Of a stretch of DNA of 34,992 bases, positions 1 to 8,500 are shown piece by piece. Numbering within the stretch: position 1 is the stretch's first letter; the number at the start of each line of letters is the position of its first letter. Below the pieces are notes generated by a model, which saw only the letters and a list, made by a program, of their open reading frames with translations, ran no database searches and was not told where the DNA came from. Made by a program: the position numbers and the translations under genes. Location: the NCBI GenBank assembly GCA_964530165.1, contig CAZGYE010000021.1:1-34992 (forward strand). Reading direction: 5' to 3'. The stretch is from CAZGYE01 sp964530165 (GTDB taxonomy: Bacteria > Planctomycetota > Planctomycetia > Planctomycetales > Planctomycetaceae).

Positions 1-186
1 AACTATTGGAACCAAGCCATGGCCCCGTGACACCTACTTTTCAGATGCACACACTACGAACACCATGTAGTGAAGAGAGGAACATGTGACTGTTTTGCTT
101 CAAAAGCTGGAATTCCTCTTGACTTTTTCCCCTTCACAAGACATTAGTTGTCAGGGGACTCGGTTACTTTGGGAACGAGAGATCCG

Positions 187-621
187 ATGTGGGGTTGTTC
201 ACGGATTTGCCAAACAGTTTGCTTGATTTCGACGGCCCTCTCACTATTGGCTGCGAGACCGATCTCTGCGCGGCTCCTGAACGGTTGTCGGGGTGCCGCT
301 ACCGCCCAACGGTCGTGCCGCCGTGCCGACCGGCAGAAATCCGCGAGACAGTCGCACGCGTGTTGTTCCGGTGCTAGAACGGAATCGGCCCCAGTTGTCG
401 ATTGTCCGTGTTGCTGTCACTCTCATTTCCCGGCTCCTGCTCCACGACCAACCGACTCGCGACGGCGACAGTTCGTCGAGAGTTGGCAACTGGTCGGCGA
501 GACTGCGCCACGAATCGAGGTTCCATCTCGACCAAGCCGGGGATTGCTGCAAGATGGAAATGCTCCGCCGCAGGGCGTCGACGTCTCCTTGCAGGTTCTA
601 CACTGCACCTGGCTCGCGTGA
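187..621 (+). CDS. Possible small Cys-rich secreted protein
   Basis: I do not recognise a named family. From the ATG at 187 the frame gives a hydrophobic stretch (about residues 6-26) that could be a signal peptide. A Cys/His-rich patch follows (HACC, then CPCCCHSH), then a Pro/Arg-rich linker and a Leu-rich tail ending HCTWLA. The Cys/His patch next to metal-efflux genes would suit a periplasmic metal-binding role, but that is inference. No convincing Shine-Dalgarno precedes the ATG; the frame is also open to an earlier codon at 148. Several other frames are open here too, as expected of GC-rich DNA, so this may not be a gene. Confidence 0.3.
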   Translation: MWGCSRICQTVCLISTALSLLAARPISARLLNGCRGAATAQRSCRRADRQKSARQSHACCSGARTESAPVVDCPCCCHSHFPAPAPRPTDSRRRQFVESWQLVGETAPRIEVPSRPSRGLLQDGNAPPQGVDVSLQVLHCTWLA

Positions 622-694
622 ACAGTGTGTCAACGCTGCCGGATTGCGCGCAGAGGTTTCTCGTGGTCTGTCAAAGCCAATTTGACAGATGTCG

Positions 695-750
695 TGGGGC
701 AGGCTTTCCAGCCTGCCAATTGGCCGCGGCAGGCTGGAAAGCCTGCCCCA
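695..750. repeat. Perfect 23-bp inverted repeat
   Basis: The arms are 695-717 and 728-750, perfectly complementary over 23 bp, with a 10-bp AT/GC mixed loop (718-727). Each arm is itself built around GGCAGGCT and AGCCTGCC, so shorter hairpins can also form. There is no T-run after it, so it is not a classical terminator. It lies in the noncoding stretch upstream of csrA and resembles a dispersed REP-type palindrome. Confidence 0.8.
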
Positions 751-893
751 CACTCGGCTGCCCGGCATGCGAGGTCCAGCCGAAGGCAAGCAAGCCCCGT
801 CGAGAAGCGAATCCGAAGCGAAACGCATCTGCATCAATACTCTCAGGCTGAGTTTCCTATGGTTCCTTTTTTGTCTCCCATGGAAGGTGTAAT

Positions 894-1097
894 ATGTTGA
901 TCCTATCGCGCAAGGAGAATGAGGAGCTCGTCATTGACCGAAAAGTCCGAGTCAGACTGCTTAAAATTGGACGCGGGCGAGTGAGTCTGGGAATCGTGGC
1001 TCCGCAAGAAGTCAAGATCTATCGCGCGGAACTCCTGGCAACCCAGTCGTCCGATGGTTTGGAATCGCATGAATTCGAGATGGTGAAACCACCGTAG
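894..1097 (+). CDS. csrA: CsrA family translational regulator
   Basis: CsrA is a small homodimeric RNA-binding protein that binds GGA motifs in mRNA leaders and usually blocks translation. The 67-residue product starts MLILSRK, keeps the VSLGI..P.EV core and has Arg at position 44. Leu4 and Arg44, the RNA-contact positions known from the family, are both present. Length fits the family (about 60-70 aa). A GGAAGG Shine-Dalgarno sits just before the ATG. It lies 115 bp upstream of the HMBD lipoprotein gene on the same strand, so co-transcription with the metal genes is possible but not shown. Confidence 0.95.
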   Translation: MLILSRKENEELVIDRKVRVRLLKIGRGRVSLGIVAPQEVKIYRAELLATQSSDGLESHEFEMVKPP

Positions 1098-1212
1098 ATT
1101 GAGGGAGACACCCTCATTGCGTCGCTTGGCGGGATGTCTCGTGGCATTCTGCAGCAAGCGTTTTGACTGACTGTTCCGTTCACGATCTGGTTTTGAAAAG
1201 GAGGTTTGAAAG

Positions 1213-1731
1213 ATGAGTCAGACACGTTTCCTGTTTGCGGCTTTCGCAGCCCTTGTGATGGCAGCCGGTCTTTATGGTTGTGCTTCCTCAACACCTGAGC
1301 AGCCGGCTCCGCCGCAGCCGGCCAGCGGCGAGCAGGCCATTCAAGACACCAATGCCGATACCGGTCATCACGAAGCGGCGCAGATGTGGACCTGCTCGAT
1401 GCACCCACAAATTCAAAAGAACAAGCCGGGGAAATGTCCGATGTGCGCCATGGACCTTATTCCGGTCAAGTCGGACAAAGGGCATGGTGATATGCATGAG
1501 GCACATGGTGCCATGGAGGAGATGAAAGAGGGTCTCGCGGAGCTTTCCGAGGAGGACCGGGCGGCGGCCGAAAAGCAACATATGTGTCCGGTGAGCGGTA
1601 AAATGCTGGGTATGATGGGGACGCCGGTCAAACTCAGCGTCAAGGGCCAGGACGTGTGGATCTGCTGTGAGGATTGTGAGGAGACACTGAGGGGCGATCC
1701 CGACAAGTACCTGGCCAAATTGCAGAAATAG
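1213..1731 (+). CDS. Metal-binding lipoprotein with HMBD and YHS-like domains
   Basis: The 172-aa product has a signal peptide ending in a lipobox (LYGC, Cys23), so it should be a periplasm-facing lipoprotein. Residues about 58-82 carry a heavy-metal-binding domain: WTCSMHP, then GKCPMCAMDL. A His/Met-rich linker follows (HGDMHEAHGAMEEM). The C-terminal 50 residues look YHS-like (MCPVSGK, then CCEDCEETL), another small metal-binding fold. A strong AAGGAGG Shine-Dalgarno at about 1199 fixes the start. The same HMBD motif recurs twice in the adaptor encoded downstream, which supports a shared Cu/Ag-type role. It may act as a metal chaperone or sequestering protein for the efflux pump; this is inferred from domains and position. 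Confidence 0.85.
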   Translation: MSQTRFLFAAFAALVMAAGLYGCASSTPEQPAPPQPASGEQAIQDTNADTGHHEAAQMWTCSMHPQIQKNKPGKCPMCAMDLIPVKSDKGHGDMHEAHGAMEEMKEGLAELSEEDRAAAEKQHMCPVSGKMLGMMGTPVKLSVKGQDVWICCEDCEETLRGDPDKYLAKLQK

Positions 1732-1883
1732 ACCGATTCAAACTCCGCCGGACAACCCGCCCACCGGGCCGCCGAAGCACGAGACTGGTCCGGGCGGGCG
1801 GATCTCTGGAGGCGTGACGCACCGGAGAGGCTGCGTCCGAGCAAGTTCCTCTCCACAGTGTGTTTCGCGGCAAGAGGATGATT

Positions 1884-1948
1884 ATTAGGAAACCAGGAAA
1901 GCAGGAATCTCGAGAATCGTCTTTCTCCTGTCTTCCTGGGTTCCTAAT
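1884..1948. promoter_or_regulatory. Imperfect hairpin with AGGA motifs in adaptor leader
   Basis: Arms 1884-1907 and 1925-1948 pair at 20 of 24 positions around a loop containing TCTCGAGA. The left arm holds three AGGA motifs (1887, 1895, 1903); a fourth is at 1875 and a fifth within the GGAGGA Shine-Dalgarno of the adaptor gene (1981-1986). It sits in the 261-bp gap between the lipoprotein and adaptor genes. It may be a leader structure or simply a dispersed repeat. No T-run follows, so termination is unlikely. Confidence 0.55.
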
Positions 1949-1992
1949 TTCCTCATGACTGCATTTGGCTAAACAGTTACGGAGGATGCAAA

Positions 1993-4665
1993 ATGAAACA
2001 CTTCCCAGGCGCCAAAGCACTCGAGCGGTTTCTTGTGAAACACGCGGTGATACTGTTTGTGGTGCAAGTTGTGATTGTGTTTGCGTTGGGATACGTCGCG
2101 CAGTCGGTTTTGTCCGATTCAGAAGCGCCGGGAGATCCTCAGGAAGAGAACGGTTCACAAAACCTTCAGGCCGCAGAAGAGTCGACGCTTTGGACCTGCT
2201 CGATGCACCCGCAGATTCGGAAGACCGGCCCGGGGAAATGCCCGCTGTGCGGGATGAATCTGATTCCGCTGCGGACGACGGCCAAGGACAAAGGAACGAG
2301 CATGCGGCAACTGACCGTCAGTCCGGCGGCCCGCGCGCTGATGAACATCCAGACGAGCCGGGTCGAAAAACGCTACGTCACGGCCCCGGTGCGGATGGTC
2401 GGCAAGATCGATTACGACGAGACGCGATTAAGGCACATCACCGCATGGATTCCCGGTCGGCTGGACCGCCTGTACGTCGATTACACCGGCGTGCAGGTCA
2501 AGCAGGGCGACCACATGGTCTACATCTACAGTGAGGAACTTCACGCCGAACAACAGGTGCTGATCGACGCGCTGCGGTCCGCCCGCAAGCGCAAAGGACA
2601 AACGTCGCTGTTCGGAGAGAACGTGAACCTCGTCGAGTTGACCCGCGAAAAACTGCGGTTGTGGGGGATGACTCCCCAGCAAATTCAGGAGATTGAACAA
2701 CGGGCAAAACCGACCGATCACATGACGATTTACGCGCCCATCGGCGGGATCGTGATCGAAAAGCACCGTGAAGAAGGCGATCGCGTGAAGGTGGGCGACA
2801 GAATTTACACGGTCGCCGATCTAGGCCATCTGTGGATGAAGCTGGACGCCTACGAATCCGATTTGGTGTGGCTGCGTTACGGTCAGAGGGTGACCTTCAC
2901 GACCGAGGCGTATCCCGGCGAGACGTTCGAAGGCAAGATCGCCTTCATCGATCCCGTCCTGAACCCCAAGACGCGGACCGTCAAGGTGCGGGTCAACGTC
3001 CCCAACCCCGCCGGCAAACTGAAGCCGGAGATGTTCGTGCGCGCCGTCGTGCGCGCCGGAGTGGCAGGCGGCGGCCGAGTGATCGACGCCAACCTGGCCG
3101 GCAAGTGGATCGGTCCGATGCACCCGGAAATCGTCAAGGACCATCCTGGCAAGTGTGACATCTGTGGCATGCCGCTGGTGCGGGCCGAGTCGTTTGGCTA
3201 CGTCACGTCTGAAATCGCCGAATCGACCAGGCCGCTGGTGATTCCGGTCACCGCCGCGTTGGTGACTGGCACGCGAGCCGTGGTGTACATCGAAATGCCC
3301 AGCCAGCCTCGCGGCCTGAAAGAGGCGTACCAAGCGTTGGGCGGTGCGATCGAAGTCGCCAAGACCCAACCTGACAAGATGTCACACGTCCGGGCCGCGT
3401 TCCGCTTGGTGGGAGACGCGTTGACGCAGCCGAACGAGAAACTCCTCACCACCTCTGCTCGGCGGCTGTGGAGCGAGGTTTCCGCACCGCTGGAAGCGGA
3501 CGTGGAGAAAGGGAGCACGCTCAAGAAACACAAAGACGCCGAAAAGGTTTTTGCAAGTCTTACGGAAAACATGGAATTGGTGCGCAGCGATTTCGCAGAT
3601 CCGAATGAGCCGACCTTCGAAGGACGCGAAATCGTTCTCGGTCCACGCGCGGGAGATTACTACCTGGTCAAACACGGATTACAGGAAGGCCAACTCGTGG
3701 TCACCCGCGGGAACTTCAAGATCGACAGCGAGATTCAGCTTCAGGCCAAACCGAGCATGATGACCCCCCAAGGCGGTGGCGGCGGCGGCCACCATCACGG
3801 CGGCCACGGCGGAGCCAAGTCGAAGAAAAAGGCAGGTCCATCCGCCGCCGCTTTTGACCTGCCCGTGACGGTCCGCCAGAAACTTCAACAGCTCAACGCG
3901 GCCTACAAGGATGTGGCAACGGCCCTGAAGTCCGGCAATCAGGCACAGATCCGTGCGGAGTTCGCTGCGCTGGGAGAGGTTCTGGACGGCGTCGACGGCA
4001 AACTGCTGACCGGCCACGCGAAGATGCAGTGGAAGGAGTTTGCGATGCTTCTGGGCAACGACGTGGCCGAAGGACGCGACGTGGCTCGAATCAAGGATGC
4101 GCGACGCGTGTTCGAAAGTTTGGAGAAGACGATGCGGCGGGTCGATGCGCAATTCGGCCTCTCTCACGCACCAGACGTAGCACAACGTTTGGATGTTTCG
4201 TCCGAATTCCAATCGCGACTGGCCGGCCTCTGGCGGACATACCTGACGATCGGAGACCTCTTAGCCGGCGACAACTTCGAAGAAGCGAAACGAGCGGCCG
4301 CCAGCCTCGAACGGACACTGGGAGCCGTCGACATGAAATTGCTCACGGATGCCCGGAGTCACACTGCCTGGATGAGAGAACTCTCGAACCTGCGCTCCAT
4401 TCAGAACGGCATGGCCACAGCCGACGACCTCCAGAGACTGCGCGGACATTTTCAGTCACTCTCCGGCGAGATGCAGGTGTTGGCGCTCACGTTTGGTTTC
4501 GGGGACAAGGTCCTCGTCTATCAACTGCATTGTCCGATGGCGTTCGGCAACCAAGGCGCGATCTGGCTGCAGAAGGACGCTCAGGCCAGAAATCCTTACC
4601 TCGGCTCAATCATGCCGAAGTGCGCCGACCGCGTGGAACTGATCGCCGGCGCCAAGACCAAGTAA
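1993..4665 (+). CDS. cusB: CusB-type RND periplasmic adaptor with HMBD and DUF3347 modules
   Basis: This is the membrane-fusion subunit linking the inner-membrane RND pump to the outer-membrane channel. The 890-aa protein is about twice the usual adaptor length. Order: N-terminal membrane anchor (about residues 18-40); HMBD 1 (about 65-93, TCSMHP then GKCPLCGM); adaptor barrel and hairpin region (about 105-365); HMBD 2 (about 371-395, GPMHPE then GKCDICGM); a first DUF3347-like helical segment (about 440-545); a return to the adaptor fold; a Gly/His-rich linker (about 593-613); then two more DUF3347-like segments. The last ends with the metal-site signature LHCPMAF...GAIWLQ...NPYLG..MPKC. A GGAGGA Shine-Dalgarno precedes the ATG. 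The pump gene follows after 911 bp, interrupted by an antisense gene pair. Metal choice (Cu/Ag) is inferred from HMBD and DUF3347. Confidence 0.92.
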   Translation: MKHFPGAKALERFLVKHAVILFVVQVVIVFALGYVAQSVLSDSEAPGDPQEENGSQNLQAAEESTLWTCSMHPQIRKTGPGKCPLCGMNLIPLRTTAKDKGTSMRQLTVSPAARALMNIQTSRVEKRYVTAPVRMVGKIDYDETRLRHITAWIPGRLDRLYVDYTGVQVKQGDHMVYIYSEELHAEQQVLIDALRSARKRKGQTSLFGENVNLVELTREKLRLWGMTPQQIQEIEQRAKPTDHMTIYAPIGGIVIEKHREEGDRVKVGDRIYTVADLGHLWMKLDAYESDLVWLRYGQRVTFTTEAYPGETFEGKIAFIDPVLNPKTRTVKVRVNVPNPAGKLKPEMFVRAVVRAGVAGGGRVIDANLAGKWIGPMHPEIVKDHPGKCDICGMPLVRAESFGYVTSEIAESTRPLVIPVTAALVTGTRAVVYIEMPSQPRGLKEAYQALGGAIEVAKTQPDKMSHVRAAFRLVGDALTQPNEKLLTTSARRLWSEVSAPLEADVEKGSTLKKHKDAEKVFASLTENMELVRSDFADPNEPTFEGREIVLGPRAGDYYLVKHGLQEGQLVVTRGNFKIDSEIQLQAKPSMMTPQGGGGGGHHHGGHGGAKSKKKAGPSAAAFDLPVTVRQKLQQLNAAYKDVATALKSGNQAQIRAEFAALGEVLDGVDGKLLTGHAKMQWKEFAMLLGNDVAEGRDVARIKDARRVFESLEKTMRRVDAQFGLSHAPDVAQRLDVSSEFQSRLAGLWRTYLTIGDLLAGDNFEEAKRAAASLERTLGAVDMKLLTDARSHTAWMRELSNLRSIQNGMATADDLQRLRGHFQSLSGEMQVLALTFGFGDKVLVYQLHCPMAFGNQGAIWLQKDAQARNPYLGSIMPKCADRVELIAGAKTK

Positions 4666-4734
4666 CGCAAACACCAAAACACAAGTCACCAACATTAGGC
4701 GCGGCGAGCAAGATGGAAGAAGCCTTGACACACA

Positions 4735-5247
4735 TCAACGCCGAATCTGTTCCCACAAGGGCAACGCCATCAGGAAGAACCGCGCCGTTTCGTCATTGCG
4801 CACACGCTGCCAAGCTTCTGCGGCGTCGCCCGCGTCTTGCAACAGGTCTAATACTTCGGCCTTGTAAAACGGCGCTGCGCGGTTGTAGTCCGCTCGATGT
4901 CGTTCTTCCTGAAGCTCCCGAAACACCGTGGCCACGGTTTGAAGATCAGCAGGAATCGGCAGCGGCGCGACTGCGGAAGCAATGGACGTGGGAAGATTCG
5001 CGCCGGCAAAACTTCTGCACGCTGCCGCCATCGAGCTGTGTGAGAAGCCGCGAGCTAATACGTCTCGGAAGCGACGGCGACGGCCCGCGCGGCCGAACAT
5101 CATGGCCGTCGCTTCATCGACCAACAGGTGAAACAGGGAATAATACGCCGCAGAAACGGCCCGGCGCAAACTGGCTTGACGCGGGCGACGAGGTTCCAGG
5201 TTCGCCAAGTTGCGGGCCTGTCGCAACAAATCGGCGTGCAAGCTCAT
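4735..5247 (-). CDS. HEPN-like domain protein (170 aa)
   Basis: Residues near the N-terminus read LRRAVSAAYYSLFHLL, the helical signature of HEPN-superfamily proteins, many of which are RNases or toxins paired with a small partner. I chose the ATG at 5247 because its ATG overlaps the TGA of the upstream partner gene (ATGA), a typical translational-coupling arrangement; an in-frame start at 5265 would overlap further. I do not see a clear R-x4-6-H HEPN RNase motif, so catalytic activity is uncertain. The gene lies antisense between the cus adaptor and pump genes, ending 69 bp from the adaptor stop. A toxin-like role is inference from fold and pairing. Confidence 0.7.
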   Translation of the reverse strand: MSLHADLLRQARNLANLEPRRPRQASLRRAVSAAYYSLFHLLVDEATAMMFGRAGRRRRFRDVLARGFSHSSMAAACRSFAGANLPTSIASAVAPLPIPADLQTVATVFRELQEERHRADYNRAAPFYKAEVLDLLQDAGDAAEAWQRVRNDETARFFLMALPLWEQIRR

Positions 5248-5534
5248 CGTTGCTCCTGTGCCCACTTCAGATCGGCACGGGTTGCGGTGCGAATGTAAGG
5301 AAACTCCTCAACGCCGTCCTCGCGAAGCACTTGGCGAATGCGGTTCTCAATCTCGCGAGTGAGTTTGCGTTCGCGATGCTCTGGCGGCGTGTCGTCCGCC
5401 AGAATTACTGTGATGCGATAGGCCGCATCGCCAACCGAGTCGGTAAACGGATACCACTGGATCTCGTCCACTTTGGGATACGGCGGCAAGTCCAACTTGT
5501 CGAGTTTCAGTATGTTGTCAAGCGATTGTTGCAT
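5244..5534 (-). CDS. Small partner protein of the HEPN-like gene
   Basis: The 96-aa product has no membrane segment and no family I can name firmly. It has an alpha/beta look, with a central hydrophobic strand (RITVILADDTP), a charged helix (HRERKLTREIENRIRQVL) and an FPYIRTATRADL tail. I start it at the ATG at 5534, which has AGGAA seven bases upstream; in-frame ATGs at 5555 and 5561 lack this. Its stop overlaps the start of the HEPN-like gene (ATGA), so the two are almost certainly co-translated. It is probably the cognate partner (antitoxin-like or nucleotidyltransferase-related) of the HEPN protein, by analogy with such pairs. The promoter must lie in the 42 bp before the divergent pump gene or inside the pump's 5' end. 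Confidence 0.65.
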   Translation of the reverse strand: MQQSLDNILKLDKLDLPPYPKVDEIQWYPFTDSVGDAAYRITVILADDTPPEHRERKLTREIENRIRQVLREDGVEEFPYIRTATRADLKWAQEQR

Positions 5535-5576
5535 TGATTTGTTCCTGTTCAACATTTCCAATTCTATCTGATTATT

Positions 5577-8500
5577 ATGAGCAACGCACCGTCAGCTTCA
5601 AACACCACCGAAGAGCCGCCTCAACCAGCTCTAGTGCAGCAGAAGATGTCGCTTTTGGACAAAGTCATTCGCTTCTGCCTGGAGAACAAGCTGGTTGTCG
5701 CGATGATCGTGCTGGGGGTCATTGGTTGGGGCGTGCTGGTGGCTCCGTTTGACTGGGAGGTGGGCGACCTGCCCCGCAGCCCCGTCCCGGTCGATGCAAT
5801 TCCCGACATTGGTGAGAATCAGCAGATTGTCTTCACCGAATGGATGGGCCGTTCTCCCCAGGACGTGGAGGACCAAATCAGCTATCCGTTGACCGTCTCG
5901 CTGTTGGGCGTGCCCGGCGTGAAGACGATTCGCAGTTATTCGTTCTTTGGGTTTTCGTCGATCTACGTCATCTTCAAGGAGGACGTGGAGTTCTACTGGT
6001 CGCGGACGCGGGTTCTGGAAAAGCTCAACAGCCTTCCCGCGGGCACGCTGCCCGAAGGGGTGCAGCCGGCCTTGGGTCCCGACTCCACACCGCTGGGACA
6101 GATCTTCTGGTACACGCTGGAAGGCCGCGATCCGGACGGCAACCCCATCGGCGGCTGGGACCTCGACGAGTTGCGGACCATTCAGGACTGGTACGTGCGG
6201 TATTACCTGCTTTCGGCCGAAGGCATCAGCGAAGTGGCTTCGGTCGGCGGGTTTGTGCAGGAATACCAGATCGACGTCGATCCCGATGCGATGCGGGCCG
6301 CCCGCGTGGGCCTGGAGGATGTCTTCAGAGCCGTCCGCAAGTCGAACATCGACGTGGGCGCCCGCAGTATCGAGATCAACAAGACGGAATACTTTATCCG
6401 CGGCCTCGGTTTCATCGAGCAGGTCAGCGACGTCGAAAACAGCGTGGTCACGGTCAACGACAACATCCCGATCTACATCAAGAACATCGCCAAGGTGTCG
6501 CTGGGGCCGGCCCTGCGCCGCGGAGCGCTGGACAAAGGCGGCGCCGAAGCGTGTGGAGGCGTGGTGGTGGTCCGCTACGGTTACAACCCCTTGGAAGCCA
6601 TCAAGAACGTCAAGAAAATGATGCGGCAGACCGCCGCCGGCCTGCCCACCAAGGCGGTCGTCGACTACCGGAAGGTGACACGTCAGCAGATCGTAGACTT
6701 CGCCCAGTCTCACGGATTCGAAGCCTTTGCCAGCGTCGAGCTGAATCACGAGGAATGGGTCAAATGGCTGCGTTCCACCCCCCGCGACCAATGGCCGGAC
6801 TGGATCAACACCAGCCAGGTCACGGTTGTGCCCTTTTATGATCGCACGGGCCTGATCTATGAGACCCTGGGCACGCTGAACACCGCCTTGGTCGAGGAAA
6901 TTCTGGTGACGGTGATCGTGATCATCGTTTCGGTGCTGCATCTGCGCAGTTCGGTGTTGATCAGCTCGCTGTTGCCTTTGGCCGTCTTGATGTGCTTCAT
7001 CATGATGAGGACCTTCCATGTGGACGCCAACATTGTGGCGCTCTCCGGCATCGCGATCGCCATCGGCACGATGGTCGATATGGGAATCATCCTCTGCGAA
7101 AACATCCTCAGGCATCTCGACGAAGCCCACCCGGACGAAGATCGCCTGGAGGTGATTTTCCGGGCGTCACGCGAAGTGGCCAGCGCCGTGCTGACCGCTG
7201 TGTCGACGACCGTCGTCAGTTTCCTGCCTGTGTTCACCATGACCGGAGCCGAGGGAAAACTCTTCAAGCCGCTGGCGTTCACCAAGACGTTCGCTCTGAT
7301 GGCTTCGGTGATTGTCGCGCTGACGATCATCCCGCCAATGGCACACATCCTGTTTGCGGGCAGGGTCGATTCTCAGAAGATCAAGCGAATTCTCCTGAGC
7401 GGTCTGATCCTTGTCGGGATTGTTGCCGGCTTCTGGCTGGTCTGGTGGGCGGGGCTGATTCTAGTGCTGCTGGGCACCTACCACCTGGCAGCCGACACCC
7501 TGCCGCCACGAGTTCGCCATTACGGTCCCTGGATGGCCAACACGGTGGCGGTGCTGTTGGTCGGAGTGCTGCTGACCGATCACTGGCTGCCGCTGGGGCC
7601 GGAAAAGGGACTGGTGAAAAACTTCGTGTTTGTGGGAGGGTTGATCGGGGGGCTGTTGCTCTTTTTCCAGATCTTTCAGCGTGTGATTTACGTCCCGTTG
7701 CTCCGCTGGTGCCTGGCGCACAAAGCGCTGTTTCTCTCGATACCCGTGGTGATTATTTTCCTGGGGGGCAGCGTCTGGTTGGGTTTCGAGCGGGTTGTGG
7801 GCTTCGTCCCTTGGGCCGCACAAAGGATCGGGGTCGATCCGACCGCCGTGCGCGAGCTGGCGGTCTGGAAGAAGGGCTCCGCGACGTTTCCCGGCCTCGG
7901 CAAGGAGTTCATGCCGCCGCTGGACGAGGGATCGTACCTCTACATGCCGACCACGATGCCCCACGCCTCCATCGGCGAGGTGATGGACGTGCTGTCGCTA
8001 CAGGACAAGGCCATCATGGCCATTCCCGAAGTCGAATTGGCTGTCGGCAAACTCGGCCGGGTGGAAAGCCCGCTCGACCCGGCCCCCGTCTCCATGATCG
8101 AAACCGTCATCAACTACAAACCGGAATACCTGACCGACAAAGCCGGCCACCGCATCAACTACCAATACGATAACGAGAAAGGGGAGTTCGTCCGCAAGGA
8201 CGGCGACCTGATTCCCGACCCTGCAGGCCGGCCCTACCGCTTGTGGCGGGACCACATCCGCAAACCGGACGACATTTGGAAGGAGATTGTCGACGCCGCC
8301 CAAATTCCCGGCACGACGTCCGCGCCCAGGTTACAGCCGATCGCGGCCCGCATCGTCATGCTGCAAAGCGGTATGCGGGCCCCCATGGGCGTGAAGATCA
8401 TGGGGCCGGACCTGGAGACGATCGAGCGGGTCGGGCTTCAGATTGAACGATTCCTCAAAGAGGTTCCCTCGGTGGAGGCCCCCGCGGTGATTGCCGACCG

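Noticed and set aside
119..146. TTGACT and a downstream AT-rich element as a MerR/CueR-type promoter
   Set aside because: TTGACT at 119-124 is plausible, but no good -10 and no clear dyad of the CueR type follow it.
4029..5537. 502-codon open frame on the plus strand
   Set aside because: It overlaps the adaptor gene out of frame and the antisense HEPN pair; no domain or ribosome binding site supports it.
5631..7130. 499-codon open frame on the minus strand
   Set aside because: It is antisense to the first part of the CusA-type pump; its His/Asp-rich product is a typical mirror of a GC-rich gene.
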